Source: Archangium lansingense
Lineage (GTDB): Bacteria > Myxococcota > Myxococcia > Myxococcales > Myxococcaceae
Reading direction: 5' to 3'
Assembly (NCBI RefSeq): GCF_026626635.1
Contig: NZ_JAPNKA010000001.1
Location: forward strand, 372,001 to 436,000
Length of the DNA stretch: 64,000 nt
Shown here: positions 62,604-64,000 of the stretch, piece after piece
Layout: every line of letters begins with the position of its first letter
Position numbering within the stretch: position 1 is the first letter of the stretch
Translations under genes and position numbers: made by a program
The notes under the pieces: model-generated
Database searches by the model: none
What the model saw: the letters and a program-made list of their open reading frames with translations, nothing else
Told to the model about the DNA's origin: nothing

Positions 62604-64000
62604 TCAGAGTGCGAGGCGGTAGCCGAGCGAGCTGGAGAGCCCGCCGATGGGGCCTAGGAAGGTTCCATCCTCGGGGAGTCGGGCGAGGCCGTAGCGCCCC
62701 TGCAGCATCAGCTCTCCGGGGCCGAGCGGGTATGCCACCCCGAGCCGCACGTGTCCGCCGAACGCAGGGGCGACCTGGCGCTGCCCGCCCGGGTCCAGAC
62801 TGAGGCGCCAGTCGATGCGGACGAGGTGCGCGTCGAGCCCAGCGCCGACGTAGCCCACCAGGCGGCCAGTGAGGGGCAGGAGCCAGCGCGCGCCAGCGGA
62901 CACGGTGGTGGTGAGGGCCTGGCCCGTCAGGTCGAAGGGCTCATGTGCAGCGCTCTCGCCGCGCAGCGAGAAGCGTCCCCAGGCCACCTGCACGGAGGCG
63001 CTGGCGGAGAGCCGCTCGCCCAGGGCATAGGGGCGGAGGTCGCCCTCCAGCTCCAGCGAGGGCTGCACCAACCGGCCGAAGTTGCTCTGCGCGCCGAGTC
63101 GCAGGGTGAGGCCTCGGGGCATGCGTGAGGCGAGGGTGAGGGCGGCATCCCCTCGGGCCTCACCCGCGGCGGCGAGTACGGTGGCCACGCCGCCCTCGCA
63201 CCGGGAGGGGGCATAGAAGCGGGTGACGAACTCTCCGCCACCGAGCGCCGCCACGCGCTCGAAGCGCCCGTACTCGGCCTGGGTGCCCGCGGCGCGCAGG
63301 GTGATGGGCACGCCATCCAGCGGGTTGCCATGCAGGTCCTCGACGAGGAGGTGCACCTGGGTGCTGTCCCTGCCATCGCAGAGCACCTCGCGCTCCTCGG
63401 TGCGCACGCGCAGCCGGGCGGGCTCTCCAGGGACGAGCCGCAGGGAGCCGCTGGCGCTCTGGTCCTCCCACCGGACCTGGACGAGCGCCTCGCCCGCCTT
63501 GCGGACGGACAGCAACTCAGCGGTGGCGCGGCCCTCGAGCGTCTTCACGGAGGCGGGGAGCTGGCCGAGCGTGGTGGAGAGGTGGAGCTCCGTGCCGTCC
63601 GGAACCAGGAGCCCCTTCGCGTCGCGGGCGGACATCTTGAGGTGGAGCCGGGAGACGCCATCCGCTGGCATCTCCTGCGCGGTGATTTCCAGGGTGAGGC
63701 GCGGAAGAGGCGTCACCTTCAGGGGGAACGTGGCCGGGGGCGCACCGTCGATTCTCGCGACGAGCTGCTCCTCGCCTCCGCCCGGGGGTCCCTGGTAGCG
63801 CGCGAGGTAGGTTCCATCCCCCGTGTCCTGGAGCGGCCCCAGCTCTCCGAGCGTGGCCTGGAGGCGGACGGGCTGACCGGGCAGCGCGCGTCCCCGCTCG
63901 TCGCGGACGCTCAGGTGGAGCGTCACTCCTGAGGCCTCATTTCCCAGCCCCTCGACTTCCAGGTGGAAGGTGGGCTTCACCCCGGCTTGCAACTCCACGC
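62604..64000 (-). CDS. Invasin-like Ig-repeat protein with C-terminal beta-barrel, 5' end outside window
   Basis: At least 464 residues; the open frame continues past the window's right edge. The visible part begins inside Ig-like repeats (VTLHLSVRDERGRALPGQPV, LTLEITAQEMPADGVSRLHL, VHLLVEDLHGNPLDGVPITL), the pattern of Big_1/invasin domains. Residues from about 290 on look like beta strands of an outer-membrane barrel: LRLGAQSNFGRLVQPSLELE, FSLRGESAAHEPFDL and a final strand SSLGYRLAL with a hydrophobic alternation. Because the Ig part precedes the barrel, this resembles an inverse-autotransporter in reverse order, or a plain surface protein. First of the three-gene operon on this strand. 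Confidence 0.78.
   Translation of the reverse strand, partial: VELQAGVKPTFHLEVEGLGNEASGVTLHLSVRDERGRALPGQPVRLQATLGELGPLQDTGDGTYLARYQGPPGGGEEQLVARIDGAPPATFPLKVTPLPRLTLEITAQEMPADGVSRLHLKMSARDAKGLLVPDGTELHLSTTLGQLPASVKTLEGRATAELLSVRKAGEALVQVRWEDQSASGSLRLVPGEPARLRVRTEEREVLCDGRDSTQVHLLVEDLHGNPLDGVPITLRAAGTQAEYGRFERVAALGGGEFVTRFYAPSRCEGGVATVLAAAGEARGDAALTLASRMPRGLTLRLGAQSNFGRLVQPSLELEGDLRPYALGERLSASASVQVAWGRFSLRGESAAHEPFDLTGQALTTTVSAGARWLLPLTGRLVGYVGAGLDAHLVRIDWRLSLDPGGQRQVAPAFGGHVRLGVAYPLGPGELMLQGRYGLARLPEDGTFLGPIGGLSSSLGYRLAL

Noticed and set aside
59121..62657. 1178-residue plus-strand open frame
   Set aside because: Antisense to the histidine kinase and Ig lipoprotein, which have clear domains; this frame is Ser/Arg/Gly low-complexity.

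Overview
The window looks like chromosome of a myxobacterium, most likely the Cystobacter/Archangium/Stigmatella group. The grounds are very high GC with strong third-position G/C bias, many lipoproteins and hybrid histidine kinases, caspase-like proteins with EF-hand-like acidic loops, and nine copies of a short intergenic repeat containing the hairpin CCCTCTCC...GGAGAGGG. Genes are dense on both strands. No rRNA, tRNA, CRISPR array, insertion sequence or replication origin was found. The genus is an inference; no 16S or other marker gene is present.

Region 1 (1-16 kb) is mostly housekeeping and metabolic: a truncated endonuclease/exonuclease/phosphatase lipoprotein, alanine racemase, a ParB-like hypothetical, an exported amidohydrolase, a MoaD/ThiS-like protein coupled to a six-Asp-box BNR propeller, RecX, an acyl-CoA dehydrogenase, an acidic repeat protein, a VAT-1-like oxidoreductase, a class-A beta-lactamase-fold serine hydrolase and an acyl-CoA synthetase. 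A 608-residue hypothetical follows.

Region 2 (17.6-28.8 kb) is a five-gene same-strand cassette that seems built around peptidoglycan. It has an exported SH3b protein, a 1693-residue protein with C39-like and degenerate M23-like peptidase domains and no signal peptide, an 827-residue protein ending in a lytic-transglycosylase-like domain with no signal peptide, a lipoprotein, and a LysM protein. This is one of the two best candidates for an undescribed system, possibly contact-dependent cell-wall effectors with exported protective partners.

Region 3 (28.8-38.3 kb) holds a chemoreceptor, a Cys-rich secreted peptide, and a small accessory patch: a frameshifted WHH/HNH toxin, its SUKH immunity protein, a truncated unknown gene and the amputated C-terminus of an M16 peptidase. 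A four-gene minus-strand operon follows, with a B12-binding protein, an all-helical protein and two hybrid histidine kinases.

Region 4 (38.5-52.7 kb) has two related caspase modules. The first is a DUF4384-like protein plus a caspase fused to LA_2272-type surface repeats. The second is an ECF sigma factor, a zinc-finger anti-sigma/DUF4384-like protein and a caspase. Between them lies a lower-GC, overlapping three-gene module (AAA/DUF3696-like ATPase, Toprim/DUF4435-like protein, DUF262-like protein), the other strong candidate for a new defence system, then a GH20 lipoprotein and a DUF3089 hydrolase.

Region 5 (52.7-64 kb) has a large Ig-repeat lipoprotein, an SDR/LysR pair with two inverted repeats, an internally deleted Rpn/PD-(D/E)XK remnant, and a minus-strand operon of an invasin-like beta-barrel protein (cut by the window edge), an Ig-repeat lipoprotein and a sensor histidine kinase.
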